From: Enchytraeus crypticus
Lineage: Eukaryota; Annelida; Clitellata; Enchytraeida; Enchytraeidae
Reading direction: 5' to 3'
DNA length: 64,000 nt
NCBI GenBank assembly: GCA_905160935.1
Contig: CAJHZI010000415.1
Location: 585,501-649,500, forward strand
Position numbers and translations under genes: made by a program. Every line of letters starts with the position of its first letter. Position 1 is the stretch's first letter. The notes below the pieces were generated by a model, which worked only from the letters and a program-made list of their open reading frames with translations, searched no databases and had not been told where the DNA came from. Below are positions 40,586 to 54,176 of this stretch, piece after piece.

Positions 40586-40748
40586 TGCACAAGTGAGGCT
40601 CCAGTGTTCTCTCAAGTGGCAGGCCCAAGGTACACATTCTTACACATATTCTGACCTCACATTAATACGGAGCACTCCGTCGATTAACGAGTTTATCCCT
40701 TCACCAAAGACTATGCCTACTGTACATCTAAGTTTAACGTCTTTCAGG
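40586..40748 (+). repeat. Family C, 5' half
   Basis: GCACAAGTGAGGCTCCAGTG, CAAGTGGCAGGCCCAAGGTA, GGAGCACTCCGTCGATTAAC. Confidence 0.78.
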
Positions 40749-41017
40749 TAAGCATTTCACAAACTTGCCACTGACACTACATACACGGTAATGTTATGAT
40801 TCATATGGGCAAGGCTTTAAAGTCAATAGGAAAAATTTAAATCTCTTTTGTAGATTTGATCTTCATCTCAGATTTACCTTTCTGATGCAAGCTCAGCTCC
40901 AAGATAAACTCTAATTAGTCGAGTTTCCAAATTAAAACGTTAAAACAAATTTAGGTACGTTTCGCTCTCCTGCTCTTCACAACTGGAACCTACGAGGCGC
41001 ATCCGCTACTTCTGGAC

Positions 41018-41018
41018 A

Positions 41019-41049
<31 letters not shown>

Positions 41050-41063
41050 GACTTTCTCTTTCT

Positions 41064-41106
<43 letters not shown>

Positions 41107-41140
41107 ACTCTATCTCTCTGGGTCTCTCTCTCTCTCTCGT
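41018..41140. repeat. CT microsatellite
   Basis: Interrupted (CT)n runs. Confidence 0.95.
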
Positions 41141-41418
41141 TCTCCAGTCTCCATCGACTTCCTTTCCATCAGCGCATAACGGGTAGAAATGTGATTTTAG
41201 GAATGGTTTTCAGGAAGATCTGAGGCGATCACGCGCAGTGGGCTGATTAAATTTGCTCTTGCGAAACGAGTAGCAGAACATTCCATAGGATATCTTTCCA
41301 GGTCTAACTAGACCACAAAAGTAGATATTAAAACGACATTCTCGCCGATTTCAGATTTTTAATTTTTTGCGTGCGAAGATTTCTCTGATAGTTACCATCC
41401 TCAATTTAACCCACGCTT

Positions 41419-41556
41419 TCTGGAGCCAGTGGCGAAGTGGGTAAGATACTCGATCGCGGATCAGTATGTGTTGGGTTCAAATTCTGGGCTTGCCCGTCAC
41501 TGACATAGCTTTCGAGTGAGGAAACTGACGTCAACGTTAGCTTTACCAGCTTTTTA
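41419..41556 (+). repeat. SINE subfamily A1, well preserved
   Basis: CTGGAGCCAGTGGCGAAGTG ... GGGTTCAAATTC ... GTCACTGACATAGCTTTCGA ... GCTTTACCAGCTTTTT. Confidence 0.92.
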
Positions 41557-41959
41557 CCATTATCAGGCTTTTTCCAGAATGACAAATCATCTCCATAGTC
41601 TACATATATTGTTTTCAGAACTCTCTCTGTCTGGAAATGCTCGGTTTATAATATTGGTGATTCCACACCGACGACCCAGACCCCAACAATACTCCATCAC
41701 CTTTCTCTTGCGTCGTTTAATCAACCAACGAAAGTTGTGAAGTTACGCTTAATAAATATGTAACTAACACTTTGCATAATCTCACGTAAAAATATGCGTC
41801 AGTACTATTAGAAACACATTTCACTTATAACTTAGCACATATTCCGTTTTATCGCTTATTTTAAATTGATAGCACTTATTCACATCCCTGACGAAATCTT
41901 TTCATGAGGAATTAGACATTTAAGCCACTAAGGAAAACTGCATCTTGAATATATTAGGC

Positions 41960-42048
41960 TGTGCCGTGTGGCTTGTGTGGTTTAGCTGTTAGCGTACTTG
42001 CCCGATAACTAAATGGTAACAACCTCTAATCTCAGCCTGGCAAGTCTG
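41960..42048 (+). repeat. tRNA-like SINE head
   Basis: GTGGTTTAGCTGTTAGCGTA, then CTTGCCCGATAAC, resembling the tRNA D-arm/A-box region. No intact tRNA. Confidence 0.4.
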
Positions 42049-42184
42049 CGGAGTATGGAATTATACTTCTTATTTAGCATACCTTTTTGTAATAATGAAA
42101 TACAAGAGAAATTCCATTCCATGTTTTGCATAAAATAATGACACTAGATGGAAAATAATGACAGAATGAAATAATGTCAATAGA

Positions 42185-42265
42185 GGTAAACGGAAGACTG
42201 AGCAGAGTGGAGGCGTTATATACCATGGACCTGTCAGTTGGCAATGCACTAAGAGGGAGAGAGAA
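42185..42265 (+). repeat. LINE tail, family T1, 3' fragment
   Basis: AGTGGAGGCGTTATATACCA, TGGACCTGTCAGTTGGCAAT, then GAGAGAGAAAGAG. Confidence 0.82.
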
Positions 42266-42269
42266 AGAG

Positions 42270-44060
42270 TGAGGGAGAATGGAACTATTAACAACGTCCC
42301 ACTAACTTGTAATAATTTTATGTAAATATCCGAAATTTTGCCGATAAATCTGAATAATTTAATTTAATTAAATTGAAAATCATCTTCACCGTTTTCAAGC
42401 TACATGTAGCTGCTGCTTCAGCTTATTATAAGCTGCATTCCTGGACTATAAACTATCGACGCAATAACTAATGGCAACAACAGCAGTTCGCTTTTGTTAA
42501 ACGTTTGCCGAACCGTCTTTCAGGAAGTCATGCAAACAATCCATTAAAGATTTTATTAAATCTACGACATACGGCTGACTGTCAAATCGATTTCGTCAAA
42601 ATGAAATTGTATTACATGTGTGCAGCTGCAGATAAATCCGTGAGTCAATGAAGTATGTTATATATAATCAGATTTAATCTGCTTTTAACCTTATTTGAAG
42701 CAGGATAGAATTTGGATGCTTGTATATTGGAAGCGATCCCACTTTTCAAAAGACTCGTCATAAAGAAGAATCATTTGATTTGTTATTTAAAATGTAAGAA
42801 GTTAACTTATTGAATATTTTAAAAGTAACAATTTATTTCTACTCTTATTAGACATGTAAGCAGTAAATTGAATGGATTTTCACAAAGAAACAATTAATTT
42901 AATAATTTATTGAAATTTAAAGTAGTTAATTGGTTTACGATTCATAACTTAAGATTTCTCTATCTACAAGGATCTCCTAGGCGATGGTACTTCTCTATCA
43001 GCTCTATCATCTCTACCATCTCTACCATTTCCGATTGCAGGGCATCAGCATAGCTCCGTCCAGAGAATGAGTATATTCAATCAATCAATTATGCCGTTCA
43101 GTCAATCATTCAAACAACAGCTCATTTACTAGAACTTTCTCAATCATCATCATCTTCACCATATTCTCATGTAAACAAGTATTTCCTCAAACATTTAGGA
43201 AAACTAATTTTTTAAAGAAAGTAAACTGTTACAAACAGGGCCGGAATAAAGTAAATTAATCTATCATTAAGTATATTCTAGTTTGAACATCGGGAAAACG
43301 TAGTTCATGGTTCTTCAGCAAATGGTAACAACTTCCGCCTTGCGCAGAACTAGAGAATAAATATAATAAACTTTACAACAACCGCGCTATAGCGAATAAA
43401 TGCAAACTACATGTATATTCTAACAAAGCTATATTCTCACAAACTATATCTAAAAATCGCAAAGATCTCATTTTTAAATGGAATCGAACTAATTAGAGTG
43501 AAAGTAGACGGTAACAACGCATACCTGCACAACATGCATGACTAGAACAATTGAAATGGAATAGAACACAAGGAAGGCTGTTGCTTTGCGCAAAATTCAA
43601 ATTAATCGATTTCTTCAAGATTGGAACTGATTGACAATCCATTTTCATTTATACTATTGACAGCATTAAAGTAATTTATTTTCTTTAAATTAATATATTA
43701 ATTGCTAATAGCTTACACGCACTAAGAGCAATACGAATGAATGGATGGAAACAGCCACAAAACTAGACAATGCAGAACAAAATAATAAAACATAGATAAT
43801 GTAAAACAACAACATAGATATTCAACATCGTTTTATCGCTCAGCTGCTGGCAATAAAGCTGTTCAAGTGCGTTTAGTGTGATAAAACGAATCCAACGTGG
43901 AATATGTTCAAAGGAATTGATGTCCTCCAGAATAGGACACTAGATAGAAGACATGAGGAAAATTCTCGGAACAGGAAAAACCCAAAAGCAAACATAACAC
44001 GACAAACTGATTTGTTTCCGCAAGCTCAGTTCTGCTTTTAATATTGAACTCTGGTTAAGA
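42270..44060. other. No feature seen
   Basis: AT-rich unique-looking sequence, with no open frame or repeat family that I can support. Confidence 0.5.
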
Positions 44061-44089
44061 ATAGAATATGAGGCAGGAAACTAGTTTGT

Positions 44090-44196
<107 letters not shown>

Positions 44197-44205
44197 GAAC
44201 CTATC

Positions 44206-44520
44206 TTTCTCTCTCTAGTGTTCCGCCAAGCTACTGGTCAAAAGATACATATTCCTACTCACACGCCGCTTTTCACGCTCCATTAAGAGCACACCGTCGA
44301 TTAACAAGTTAGTCCCTTCACAAATGGCTATGCCATACCATAACTTAATGTAGCCTATAGCTTGGGAATAATATGGCTTCTGATGTGGCTTCTCGTTGCC
44401 TTCCTCAGTTCTAGAATGGATGAACTGTTATTTAATCCTGGAGACAAATTTAATGGTGAGGTGGGTTCCCTCTACCTTCTTCAGCTCCTGCCTTAAGTTG
44501 CCTCTTATGTACACGCGTCA
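44206..44520 (+). repeat. Family C
   Basis: TTAAGAGCACACCGTCGATT, TAGCCTATAGCTTGGGAATA, GATGTGGCTTCTCGTTGCCT, GTGAGGTGGGTTCCCTCTAC. Confidence 0.85.
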
Positions 44521-44947
44521 GTATACATTAAAAAATAAAACTTTACTAAGGTTACTCTTCCATTTTACGCAATTTCTTTAAAAATTCTTATGATAACTTC
44601 TATAACAAGCAAAAACTACTACACAATGTATGATGAATCCAAACACAATATCCACATGATATTCACAAGTATGCACTCAAGCTCTTCAATGAATCAACCA
44701 TAATTAATTATATACATGTAATTCTCGTTGTTTCAGAATTCTGCAGATGGCTATAGCCATAAGCCGCTTCAATAGCTATTGGACAACGTGAACAATACTA
44801 GAACCTGACATGAAACATGATTTGACCACACTGGTGAAACAGACACAACACGGATATGTTACATGGGCTTGTGGAAATGTTATGTCTATCATCTGTAATA
44901 GAACTCTAAAGTACTTTTTATAAACGTCTTAGCATTTATAAAATCAC

Positions 44948-45080
44948 GGCTGAAGCTGTGGCGGCATCGGTAGAGTTTCCGCGGAGCAGTACCGCGGAGC
45001 AGTATGTGCGGGGTTCAATTCCTGGGATCACCCGCCACTGGTATCACTTTAGAAGGGTGAAACTAACGTTAACACAACTT
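44948..45080 (+). repeat. SINE subfamily A1 with an internal 15-bp duplication
   Basis: GGCTGAAGCTGTGGCGGCAT, then CCGCGGAGCAGTA twice in tandem, then GGGGTTCAATTCC and AACTAACGTTAAC. Confidence 0.82.
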
Positions 45081-45089
45081 TAGCCTATA

Positions 45090-47500
45090 CACGCATAGCA
45101 AATATTTAATAATTTAGATAATTATGATTCAGATAAAAAAAATATAAAAATAATATTTTGCATATATGATAATTTTAATAATTAGAATTTAAATATTTAA
45201 TATTTAAATAACTTTGAATTTTATAATTTTAAATACTTTAAATCGTATGCATAGGGACTGAGAATGATTTTCCTTGTACGTCAAGTTTTATGTGCGGAAA
45301 ACGTGTATGGATGAAGTCAAACTAAACACCACTTTAATTGACGATTAACTCACGACGTTCCGCAATTAAACCGAGTCGATATCTTTTACAAAACCTGAAG
45401 TAATGCTTAACAAACCGAGAATTCTATCGAGTCAACAGCAGTCCATTGCTCTGAGCTTAGCACGGTATATCACAATGTTTAAGATCAAATAGAGAACAAC
45501 AAATACGAAATATGGAGAGGAACCTTCGAGAGCGCAACCTTTAGATACTAATGCTCTCTCATTATCTGGATCCGCTTTGATCATGCAGCATTATCATCTA
45601 TTGAGCAAACAATTCACGTATGCTTGGTCGATGTATGAACTATAATATAGTGCCGGTAGCGACGTTGGCTTAGCCGATGCCGGAGTGTGTGCTATTGGAA
45701 CAAAATTATCTGGGCCACAAATTGAAAATGCCGATAAAAGTTGTAAAGCTAGGTTTAATTAACGTCTGTTTTGTGTCAAAATGTGTGCTATTAGAGAAGT
45801 TCGGGCATGGATTAGTACACCGGACTCTCAGTATCTATAGTTACTACAGATTTTATGTAGCTGTTGGGGCTGTTAACGATTATATTTTTTAATAGTTAAC
45901 ATTTTGAAAATAAAGATTACTTAATCGTTATTTTAAATTTTCCACAAATTTAGTAATTTTAATGCTATACATTCGATTCATGATTAGTGAATGGTTTGTG
46001 GCAAATCACAAAGAATCTGAATCTTCAGGATGTACTGTACCGTCATCAAAGAAATTAAATAACATGTTGTCTACCATACGATCAGAAACGTCTTATATTT
46101 AACTTGCCGTCGGTCATTATGGTTTACTTTAAACGCCCGAAAATTGCTTTAAGTTATGTCAAGTAAGCAAAACAAGATTTATATTAAACCTAGTCAATAA
46201 CCAAATCGTTAAAATTTCTTTAATCATTAACGGTTAAATGAATCGTAAACTTTTGCAGCGCTTGTTACATTACATTGTATGTTAAATCAATTCAATAACG
46301 GTGTGCAAAAATAATGCGTATCTGCTATAATGAAGCCAACTAAATTATGCACTGTCAATTAGGATTATTACTCAATTATATTAACAGTAACTTCTTCAAC
46401 AGACGATGAAGACTTACATAGTTCCTCGCTTTCTGATGATATAACAATTCTACAGGAATGCAGCAGTATCAATAGAAGTATTTCGTTCAGTGTGATAAGG
46501 TAGCCAGTGAAATCCATGTACATCGTGATGGCGAGCTTTATCCTATCAAAATTCCTTTCTTCCAGCATGTGGTGTGTCGAGTTATCATTATAGCCAAGTG
46601 TTCCTTATCACTTATCACTGAACAATTCAAACGGCTTCCAAATAGATTAACAGTTTAACTTTGTCTGCAAAACACAAATCAAGTCATTATAGATTAATCT
46701 TTATAGAAAATATAGAGCAACATTGGTAAATATTGAAATACAGTAACTCTATTAAATGTCTTAGTTTTTCAATCCAATTTATCTTATGTTATTTTATCCA
46801 AGACTGCCTATTAATCATTGAAGGCCCGCAATATTTTGAAATACTGTAACTTAATCCGGGGAGAGAATATGTAATCCGCAGAGTAATTAAGCTCTGTTTA
46901 GTAAATACGGGCATAAGATGCAGTAGTTAAGTTCGTTGTTTGGCAACGCAGCATCGCTTGAATCAAGTCACTGAAGACATTAGCATTGAGAATTGTCACA
47001 AAACTTTTGTTTAAACAGAGAATGACCGTTTAGCATGGATTTCAATTTACGCTCCAAATTAGATTTATATCTTGAGCAATTCATTTAAGCCTAAATCCAC
47101 ACTGTTTGCTCATTCGATGGTTTCAAATACTAAGCCTCTAGAATATCGCTGAAACTCGATAAGGAAACAACGAGTTTTCTCCTGGGAAATCTAGCGATTG
47201 TAAACCATGCGTGGTTTAACGAGGTATGGCCTGGGTAGAGTTAAAATAGTCTACTTTTTACATCAAGGAAGTTTTATTGATCGCTAGCATCGTCTGTCAT
47301 TTAGAAAATGAACGTTAAACGTTCCCTGACGATAGCATTGTCTACTTATATATCGCTAAGAACAGTTGAAACCACTTGTAACAGGCTTGAATTCATATTA
47401 CTTTCTATTTAATTGCTGTTTAGCATTAATAAAAAGGAAAACACAAGGTAAATGAGCAATTAACAACCACGATTATTAGTAATAGCTTGTAATTGACATA
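45090..47500. other. No supportable gene
   Basis: AT-rich. Weak SINE-like matches only near 45655-45830 (AAAGTTGTAAAGCTAGGTTT). The minus-strand frame at 46368-46568 has no recognised motif. Confidence 0.5.
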
Positions 47501-47502
47501 TT

Positions 47503-47662
47503 TTTAGAGGGAAGACTAATAAAAGAGGATATAGAAGGCAAAATGGAAGGAAATAGAGGCAGAGGCAGGTCGAGATTTGGAATGTTAGATGATTTAAAGA
47601 TCTACTCGTACGTGGACATCAAGAGGAAAGCGGATGACAGAGAAGAGTGGAGGCGTTATTAT
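47503..47662 (+). repeat. LINE tail, family T1
   Basis: AGAGGGAAGACTAATAAAAG ... TGGAAGGAAATAGAGGCAGA ... GAAGAGTGGAGGCGTTAT. Truncated at the 3' end. Confidence 0.8.
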
Positions 47663-47904
47663 AATTAATTGTAAAATATACACAGAATATTACAAAATGA
47701 AGAAAAATAACATAACAGTTTCAGATCGCTTATGTATCTAAATAATTTATTAGTAATGCCTATGTGCAGTATAGTCTACAGAAGGTAATATACAGCATAT
47801 TTAGACTGTTATTCTGCATATCGCATCTTCATAGTTTGCAGAATCTTCTCGTCTTTTGTGCAACGGTTTAGCTTTTTCTAAATTTCTAAATTTTAATATA
47901 TATT

Positions 47905-48065
47905 ATCATTGATGACGATGTCATTCTAATTACTGTTGTTTGCTGCTGTTGTTTGTTATTGTTGCCTATATACTGACGTCCCTGACATTATCCTTTTATG
48001 AGGAAACGGACTTTAGACCTCTATTATTATTATTATTATCATCATAATCATCATCATCATCATCA
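47905..48065 (+). repeat. LINE 3' ends T3 then T2, fused, with ATT/CAT microsatellite
   Basis: A T3-like CATTGATGACGATGTCATTC with (GTT)n, then the T2 terminus CTGACGTCCCTGACATTATC and GAGGAAACGGACTTTAGACC with (ATT)n/(CAT)n. This is the same T3-T2 order as at 22967-23270. Confidence 0.75.
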
Positions 48066-49360
48066 TCACCATATGCTTCAGACATGGTGGGCAACAGTCA
48101 ATCGATCCAAGTAAATTTCCACTGTTTAAAGTTAAACTGGAGAGATCTTCGTTTCCGAATGCAATTTATAGTCGGAAGATAGGCGCAAACAGAGGCTGAA
48201 CGATCAGAGGGTCAATTATCGAACTGATTGACTTATCTATCCGATACCCCGTGGAATCGACTCGATATCGTACGTTTTATCACGCTTTCTCTTCCACTAT
48301 CTCATAAAACAAAGCTAGGTATCAACGGTTCTGTCTAGTAAAGTTCAGCGCAATTTCGCATTTCTTTCAGAATGATGACAGTTGTGGAGAATAAGAAAAA
48401 CAATATCATAAATAAATAAAGAAATAATAATTGGAATAAATAATAATAATAAGAAGAAGAATAGTAATAATAATAATAATTGGCTCCCCAATATCTTAAT
48501 CATAATAGGTGTAAATATAAATCATAAATTTACATCTTAGTACAATATTATTTTTAATCTAATATATCATTTAAGTCATGAAATGAAACCTAGAAAATGC
48601 TTTCACAAATATGATAGATAGTGAATTTGCAAACAACGACTGTTCCAAGAAAATTTGAAACTATTACGTCCAAGGTTATTTTCCGGTATCTTCCTTTATC
48701 CCGACTCTATCTAAACTGAAATTCAAGGAAAGATGATGGTGATCTTTCCAATTCGGTTTGCACTTAGTCATCTCTTGCGACATGTGCAGTTACGGTTGGT
48801 CTATTCAATAATAACCCGAACCATAAACGGGCAAAAAACAGCATATTTAGGCTAAAACACAATAAAAACCTTACAGTTCTCAGACACAAATCCATAGATT
48901 TGGTTTGCCGTTTCTGAGCGTTTATTTATCAACACCACCACAACGGCATGGTATATTCCTGATAACATCGTATCCCAGTTGTAAGGTGATATAAAGAATA
49001 TACTTGTAGCCAATAATGCAGGTGTGGAATTGCGAAGAAAAACTAAAGAAATATTGTAAAATAGTACAGGCAAAGAGCTCCTGCGCGAAACATTTGACCT
49101 TTGGATAAGTGAAAATAAAATTCTAAATGAATAAATACAAATAAAAATAATTATATCTAGGTTGAACACTGAGAAGTAGTAGCAATCACTTTAGGTAGAA
49201 ATGTAAACATTATAAATAACTTATCTTTATCTATGAGTCTGCTTTTTTATTAACCAAATTAATTAATTATTAATTTCTTCAAATTGTTTGTTCAATTGCC
49301 TGTTTGTTTAACCTTAGTGTGCGTTTTTTAATAGACACTGAGATTATATTATGCTATCAT
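48066..49360. other. No gene seen
   Basis: AT-rich. (AAT)n around 48410-48480 and a small family D 3' fragment near 48695-48740 (CCCGACTCTATCTAAACTGA). Confidence 0.5.
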
Positions 49361-49369
49361 AATTTGCTT

Positions 49370-49640
49370 CTTCTCTTCAGTGCAATGCCAAGTGGCAGGT
49401 TCAAGGTACATAATCATACTCAAAGTCTTTTTTCTCGTTTCATAAGAGCACTCCTTAAATCAACAAGTTAATCCCTTCACAGAGTCTATTCTTTAAAATA
49501 TTTCATGGTGATGTGGGTCCCCTCTTGCCATTCTCAGTTCCTGCATTAGTCGCCTCTTACGTACACGCAGCAGATTGTTTGCGGTTGCCCTATTTTGCAG
49601 TGGTCCAACTCACACCCGAGCACAACACGGATAACATATG
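49370..49640 (+). repeat. Family C
   Basis: CAAGTGGCAGGTTCAAGGTA, CAACAAGTTAATCCCTTCAC, CTTACGTACACGCAGCAGAT, CACACCCGAGCACAACACGG. Confidence 0.88.
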
Positions 49641-50154
49641 TGCATGTATATCTATAGATGCCAGGCACACGTGTTTAGTGAAATATCTCAATTATTTTCA
49701 TCGCTGGCGCTTAATCCATGAACAAACATACCTAAAGCAATTACTATTTTCCTAATAAATATTCTATAAAGCAATTTGTGTTTCTAATGCGCTTAACAAG
49801 CGAAGATGTTACATTCAGCAGAAAAGGCAACAGCAGTTCTACAATAGAGTGATGAGGTGTATTTAGACCCTCTCCAAACCAAGTTTTATTAATTCCTTTT
49901 AACAAAGATAGATATAGGAGAGGATGAAAAATTCCGTAGTCAATGATAGCTTTAGCCACTTCTTATTTTTTATTAGGAGTTTCCCTATGAGAATCACCAT
50001 AAATAATACATGGCACAAAATAACAGACATAATATCAGTGAAATAAACAGTGAATAATATCTACGAGAAATTAATAGAGTTCATTAATTAACTAAGGATT
50101 GAGAACATATTCCTACAAGTTTCACTCTTATCAGTTACCGTTAAAATGGTTTAC

Positions 50155-50275
50155 GGGATACTGGATTTGCACCGGCATTAGACCATTCTTGCCTGCCGGT
50201 TTGGCTTTGATTCCATAGTGCTCGATGTTGCTGTTGAATTCAGTGTCTTCAGATTATTGTTGTTGTCTAATCTTA
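50155..50275 (+). repeat. LINE 3' end, family T3
   Basis: CTGGATTTGCACCGGCATTA ... CCGGTTTGGCTTTGATTCCA, TAGTGCTCGATGTTGCTG, then (GTT)n. Confidence 0.72.
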
Positions 50276-50804
50276 AATCTCCTAGAATTCTCGGAAACTT
50301 TTTCAGAATAGACTAAACTATAACCTAGAGAGGCGCTTTCAATATTGACCTATTTAATTTTAACAAAAAGATCAAACAGTTAATGTTCAAAGACAAAACT
50401 CCTATTTACATCTCTGTATCATTCAAGCAGGCTTCCTAATACATTAAATTGCTTATCTATCGGCAATTTTAAATCCCAGAATTCCTAGTTTTTTCAGATT
50501 GATCAAAACTTAAATTCCCAAACTGAAATTCGGACTACGACGTTAATATTCAGCAATTAGAATCAAACGTTCAGATTCTAAATGTAAAGTTGTAAGACTA
50601 TAGCGGATAAATTAAAACCCAACACCCAACTCTGTAATTTTTCAGCAGCTCTCAAGGGTAGGCTTTTAAGCAGAGGATTAGTGGCATGCAATGCGGGTGT
50701 ATTACATTAAACTCTTACTCTCACTTGTTATTTGAATACACTGATTTCAATAACGAGCAAGGTGAATTGAAAGGAAATGCGTGACTGTGACATTTCGTCA
50801 TTTT

Positions 50805-50880
50805 AAAGCTGGTATAGCTAACGTTAACGTCAGTTTCCTCACTCGAAAGTGATGTCAGTGGCGCACGAGACCAGAGTTGA
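50805..50880 (-). repeat. SINE subfamily A1, 3' fragment
   Basis: AAAGCTGGTATAGCTAACGT ... CTCGAAAGTGATGTCAGTGG. Confidence 0.82.
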
Positions 50881-51077
50881 ATCGTGTTAATTTAAATTTT
50901 CATTAAATCAGAAATTAAATTAAATCTGGATTAGAAATTCAGAACAGATTAACTGATAGCTGTGTTTTATGGGAGTCTGCATAAGCAGCGGATGAGAAAA
51001 AAAAACTTAATTTTGTCTTCATTATTATTACCCACTTAAATCAATGAAATGCTCATTAAAAAGGAGCGTTGCACCAG

Positions 51078-51161
51078 ACTCTCTCTCTAAAATACACATT
51101 CTCTCTCTCCCTCTCTCTCTCTCTATCTCTATCTGTCTATCTCTCTCTGTCTCTCTCTCCA

Positions 51162-51214
<53 letters not shown>

Positions 51215-51305
51215 CTATCGCTCTCTGTCTCTATCTATCTATCTCTTTCTCTCTCTCTCTCTCTCAGTATACTGCCTGAAGGAATCTCTTTCTCTCTCTC
51301 AGTAT
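51078..51305. repeat. CT/CTAT microsatellite cluster
   Basis: (CT)n with CTAT and CTGT interruptions. An internal CTCAGTATACTGCCT block occurs twice (51264 and 51298). Ser/Leu open frames here are artefacts of the repeat. Confidence 0.95.
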
Positions 51306-51449
51306 ACTGCCTAAATGTAAGTCCATAACGTGTAACTTCTCAAATTTCTCTCATCTGTTTTCTACTCATATCAGTTTATTAATACATGTAGCACACCCCG
51401 GATAGAAATTATTTAATCCTGCCATTCTACAAAATACTGAGTGTGAGGT

Positions 51450-51465
51450 GAGAGAGAGACAGAGA

Positions 51466-51498
<33 letters not shown>

Positions 51499-51510
51499 GA
51501 GAGAGAGAAA
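51450..51510. repeat. GA microsatellite
   Basis: (GA)n with GACAG interruptions. Confidence 0.95.
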
Positions 51511-52330
51511 ACCATGATAATTTATTTGTAACTGAATCAAAATTTACACAAAGCGCATACAACGAATACAAATACAAATTAAAACATAAACAAATACAAA
51601 TACAAAAAATACAAATAAATAATTAATTTGGCAAATAATTAAGTATTAATTTGACAGAATACAAATTAAACGGCCGTCAGAAAGAGCACAACTGAGCTCT
51701 ATCTAGCTGACAACCGCAAAGAATGAAACATAGTAACATAGCAACATAGGATCGTAGAAAAAGTGAAGATAAGACACATAAAAAATAAAAATAACATTAA
51801 ACTGTAAAGAGAAAAACATTGCGGACTAACTAAAGCAGAAACTAAAGATTTGAAGAGCTAAAAATGCATTAAAATTTAAACCGGATTCAAATAATGGAAC
51901 TGGCAGGACTAACATTAGTAGATAAGTGGATGAGCGGAAAGAGAGACAGTAAGAGTGACTATTTTATAATAATCGGCTTTGCACTACATTGTGAGAGTAA
52001 AAACAGTTTAATGCCTGACTTGGATCACTTAGCTGCGATATTTTAACGAGAAAGCCCAATAGTAATCCAGACAAAAAATGGAAAACACAACCGGATCATA
52101 TTTCATGGATGTTTTGACGTGTTGGAATCGTTCTTACAGCAGCCGTTGCGTTATTTTAAACCGAATCCACAAAGCTTGCAAATACTAAGTACGATGGAGA
52201 GCCCAGTGTTCAGTTTCAGTTAAAGTAATCAATGAGTTTTAGGCATGAGGAGCCTAACTTAGTAGGCCCATATATAATATGACAGAAGTGAGAAAAACGG
52301 CAGATGTCATTTTTAGTTTTCGTAAGAATA
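51511..52330. other. No gene seen
   Basis: A-rich sequence, including an ACAAATACAAAT-type stretch at 51560-51620. Confidence 0.5.
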
Positions 52331-52341
52331 TTTCCTCTAAC

Positions 52342-52393
52342 TATCTCTCTCTTTCTCTCTTTCTCTCTCTCTCTCTCTCTTTCTCCCTCTCTC
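52342..52393. repeat. CT microsatellite
   Basis: (CT)n with TTT interruptions. Confidence 0.93.
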
Positions 52394-52483
52394 CTGTACT
52401 CGGTCAATTGAGAGATCTTAGAAATATATTCTTATTGACCAAAGCTCACTACAAACACTCTAAGCATACGAATGATCGTAAAG

Positions 52484-52617
52484 TGTAAAGCTAGTGAGGT
52501 TAACGTCGATTTCCTCTCTCGAAAGCATGCCATGCATCTACGCGACAAGCAATAATTTGAACCTTGGACCTACTAATCCGCATTGGGGCAATCTACAAAT
52601 ATGCTATCGGTTCAACT
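52484..52617 (-). repeat. SINE subfamily A2, diverged
   Basis: TAAAGCTAGTGAGGTTAACG ... ATTTGAACCTTGGACCTAC ... TATGCTATCGGTTCAAC. Confidence 0.7.
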
Positions 52618-52732
52618 CTTATAAAAATTATAACTAATTGTTTGCCACATAATAAAGTAACCTTTATTATTTATATCTAATTAAAGTGATTAAGAATAAA
52701 AGAAGTCCATAATATGTCTTTAGTATCGTCCT

Positions 52733-53105
52733 ATACTCTCTTCAGTGGACTCTCAAGTGGTAGGTTCAAGGTACATATTCATACTCAAAGTCTGCTTTCT
52801 CGCTCCATAAAATCACTCCTTAGATCAACAAGTTAATCCATAAACAAGATAAGTTTATGCTTTTCCATACCTTATGTAGCCTATAGCTTGGGAAAAGTAT
52901 GGCTTCTGAGGTTATTTCTCGGTGCCTTCCTCAGTTAGATGGATTAATTTCAATTTATTCCTGGGGAAAATATTTAATGTTGAGGTGGGTCCCCTTTTGC
53001 CATCCACAGCTCCTGCCTTAGTCGCCTCTTACGTACAGGCAGCAGATTGTTTGCGGTTGCCCTATTCTGCAGTGATCCAACCACACCCGAGCACAACATG
53101 GGGAG
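52733..53105 (+). repeat. Family C, the most complete copy
   Basis: Runs from CTCAAGTGGTAGGTTCAAGG through TAGCCTATAGCTTGGGAAAA, GTGAGGTGGGTCCC-like sequence and TTGCGGTTGCCCTATTCTGC to CACACCCGAGCACAACATGG. Confidence 0.9.
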
Positions 53106-53539
53106 ACACTACACTATGCTGTCCTACACTATGCTGGTAAAGATTCATTTCTCACAGAGCTCATGTCTTCATATATCGTTAGTCTATACTACAGATTTCC
53201 AGACGTTTTTCGTGACTAAATCGTAACGTGTAAACATATTTTACTACATAGTATATCATCTCGTTCCTGCCACTGGAATTCTGGAGTCAATTATCCTCAA
53301 TTACTCAGTCTTCATTCATAATTGTACGCACACCTCGATATGCACTCTCGAGAAACTATTAAAAAAATTCCGGATGAAAACTACAAAAAAACCTAAAAAT
53401 ACTCCCCTATCAAGTAGAATCTCTGCCCTATTCTGATAAACTGTAATGTAACGTGTAAACTTTTGACGATGCAGGAGAAGTTCACTTTATCATTGCTACT
53501 GTGAGTAGCATTTGTTGAGCTGATATGTTAAGATATGTT

Positions 53540-53668
53540 GAGTCGATGGCTTGTTGGTGTGTCGTTTGACAGAAGATTAATAGATGTATGGTTCAAATGC
53601 AGAGCTCTTCTCGTCAGTGACATGCTATCGAGCAGTAATCTGACGTTAAACTTGGCTTTAGCTTTACT
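53540..53668 (+). repeat. SINE subfamily A2, diverged
   Basis: GTCGATGGCTTGTTGGTGTG ... TGGTTCAAATGC ... GTCAGTGACATGCTATCGAG ... GACGTTAAACTTGGC. Confidence 0.82.
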
Positions 53669-53989
53669 GTATATCCACAAATGTAGAAAATGACTAGCCA
53701 ATTATTCTGCGCCGTACCTAAATTGCAAGCGCTCAGGATATAATCAGAATGAGAATCCTGAATATTTATTCGGGGTAGCTTGCAGCTATACCCAAGAAAT
53801 ACATGTAGAGAAAATGAAATGGGACACAAAGGCCCGAAGGTACTTACATATTCCCCAAATATAACATGCATGTATAATGACGTTATATCATTCACTCAAA
53901 CGTGTCCCGCGGAATAACAGTAAAATCACAGTTTATGCAAATTGTATATAACAATTAAAAGCTTACAATTCTTTCAACTCAAAACATAC

Positions 53990-54040
53990 ATACAATGAAG
54001 ATTTAACGTCCGATTCCTCACACGGATACGATGGCAGAGA
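53990..54040 (-). repeat. LINE T2 3' end
   Basis: GAAGATTTAACGTCCGATTC, then GATACGATGGCAGAGACAG. Confidence 0.68.
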
Positions 54041-54176
54041 CAGTCCTAGGCAGAACTTAAAGCTGCATTCAATTCTATACCATCAGCAGGTATATGGAAA
54101 TGCCTACACTAAAGACCGCATTAGATCTCGCTTTAGATCTTAAGCTAGACCAATACTTGTGCCGTCCTTGAACAAC

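Noticed and set aside
51044-51328. Ser/Leu-rich open frames in CT repeats (also 44068-44312, 40506-40751, 52216-52488)
   Set aside because: They are translations of microsatellites and lack any non-repeat coding sequence.
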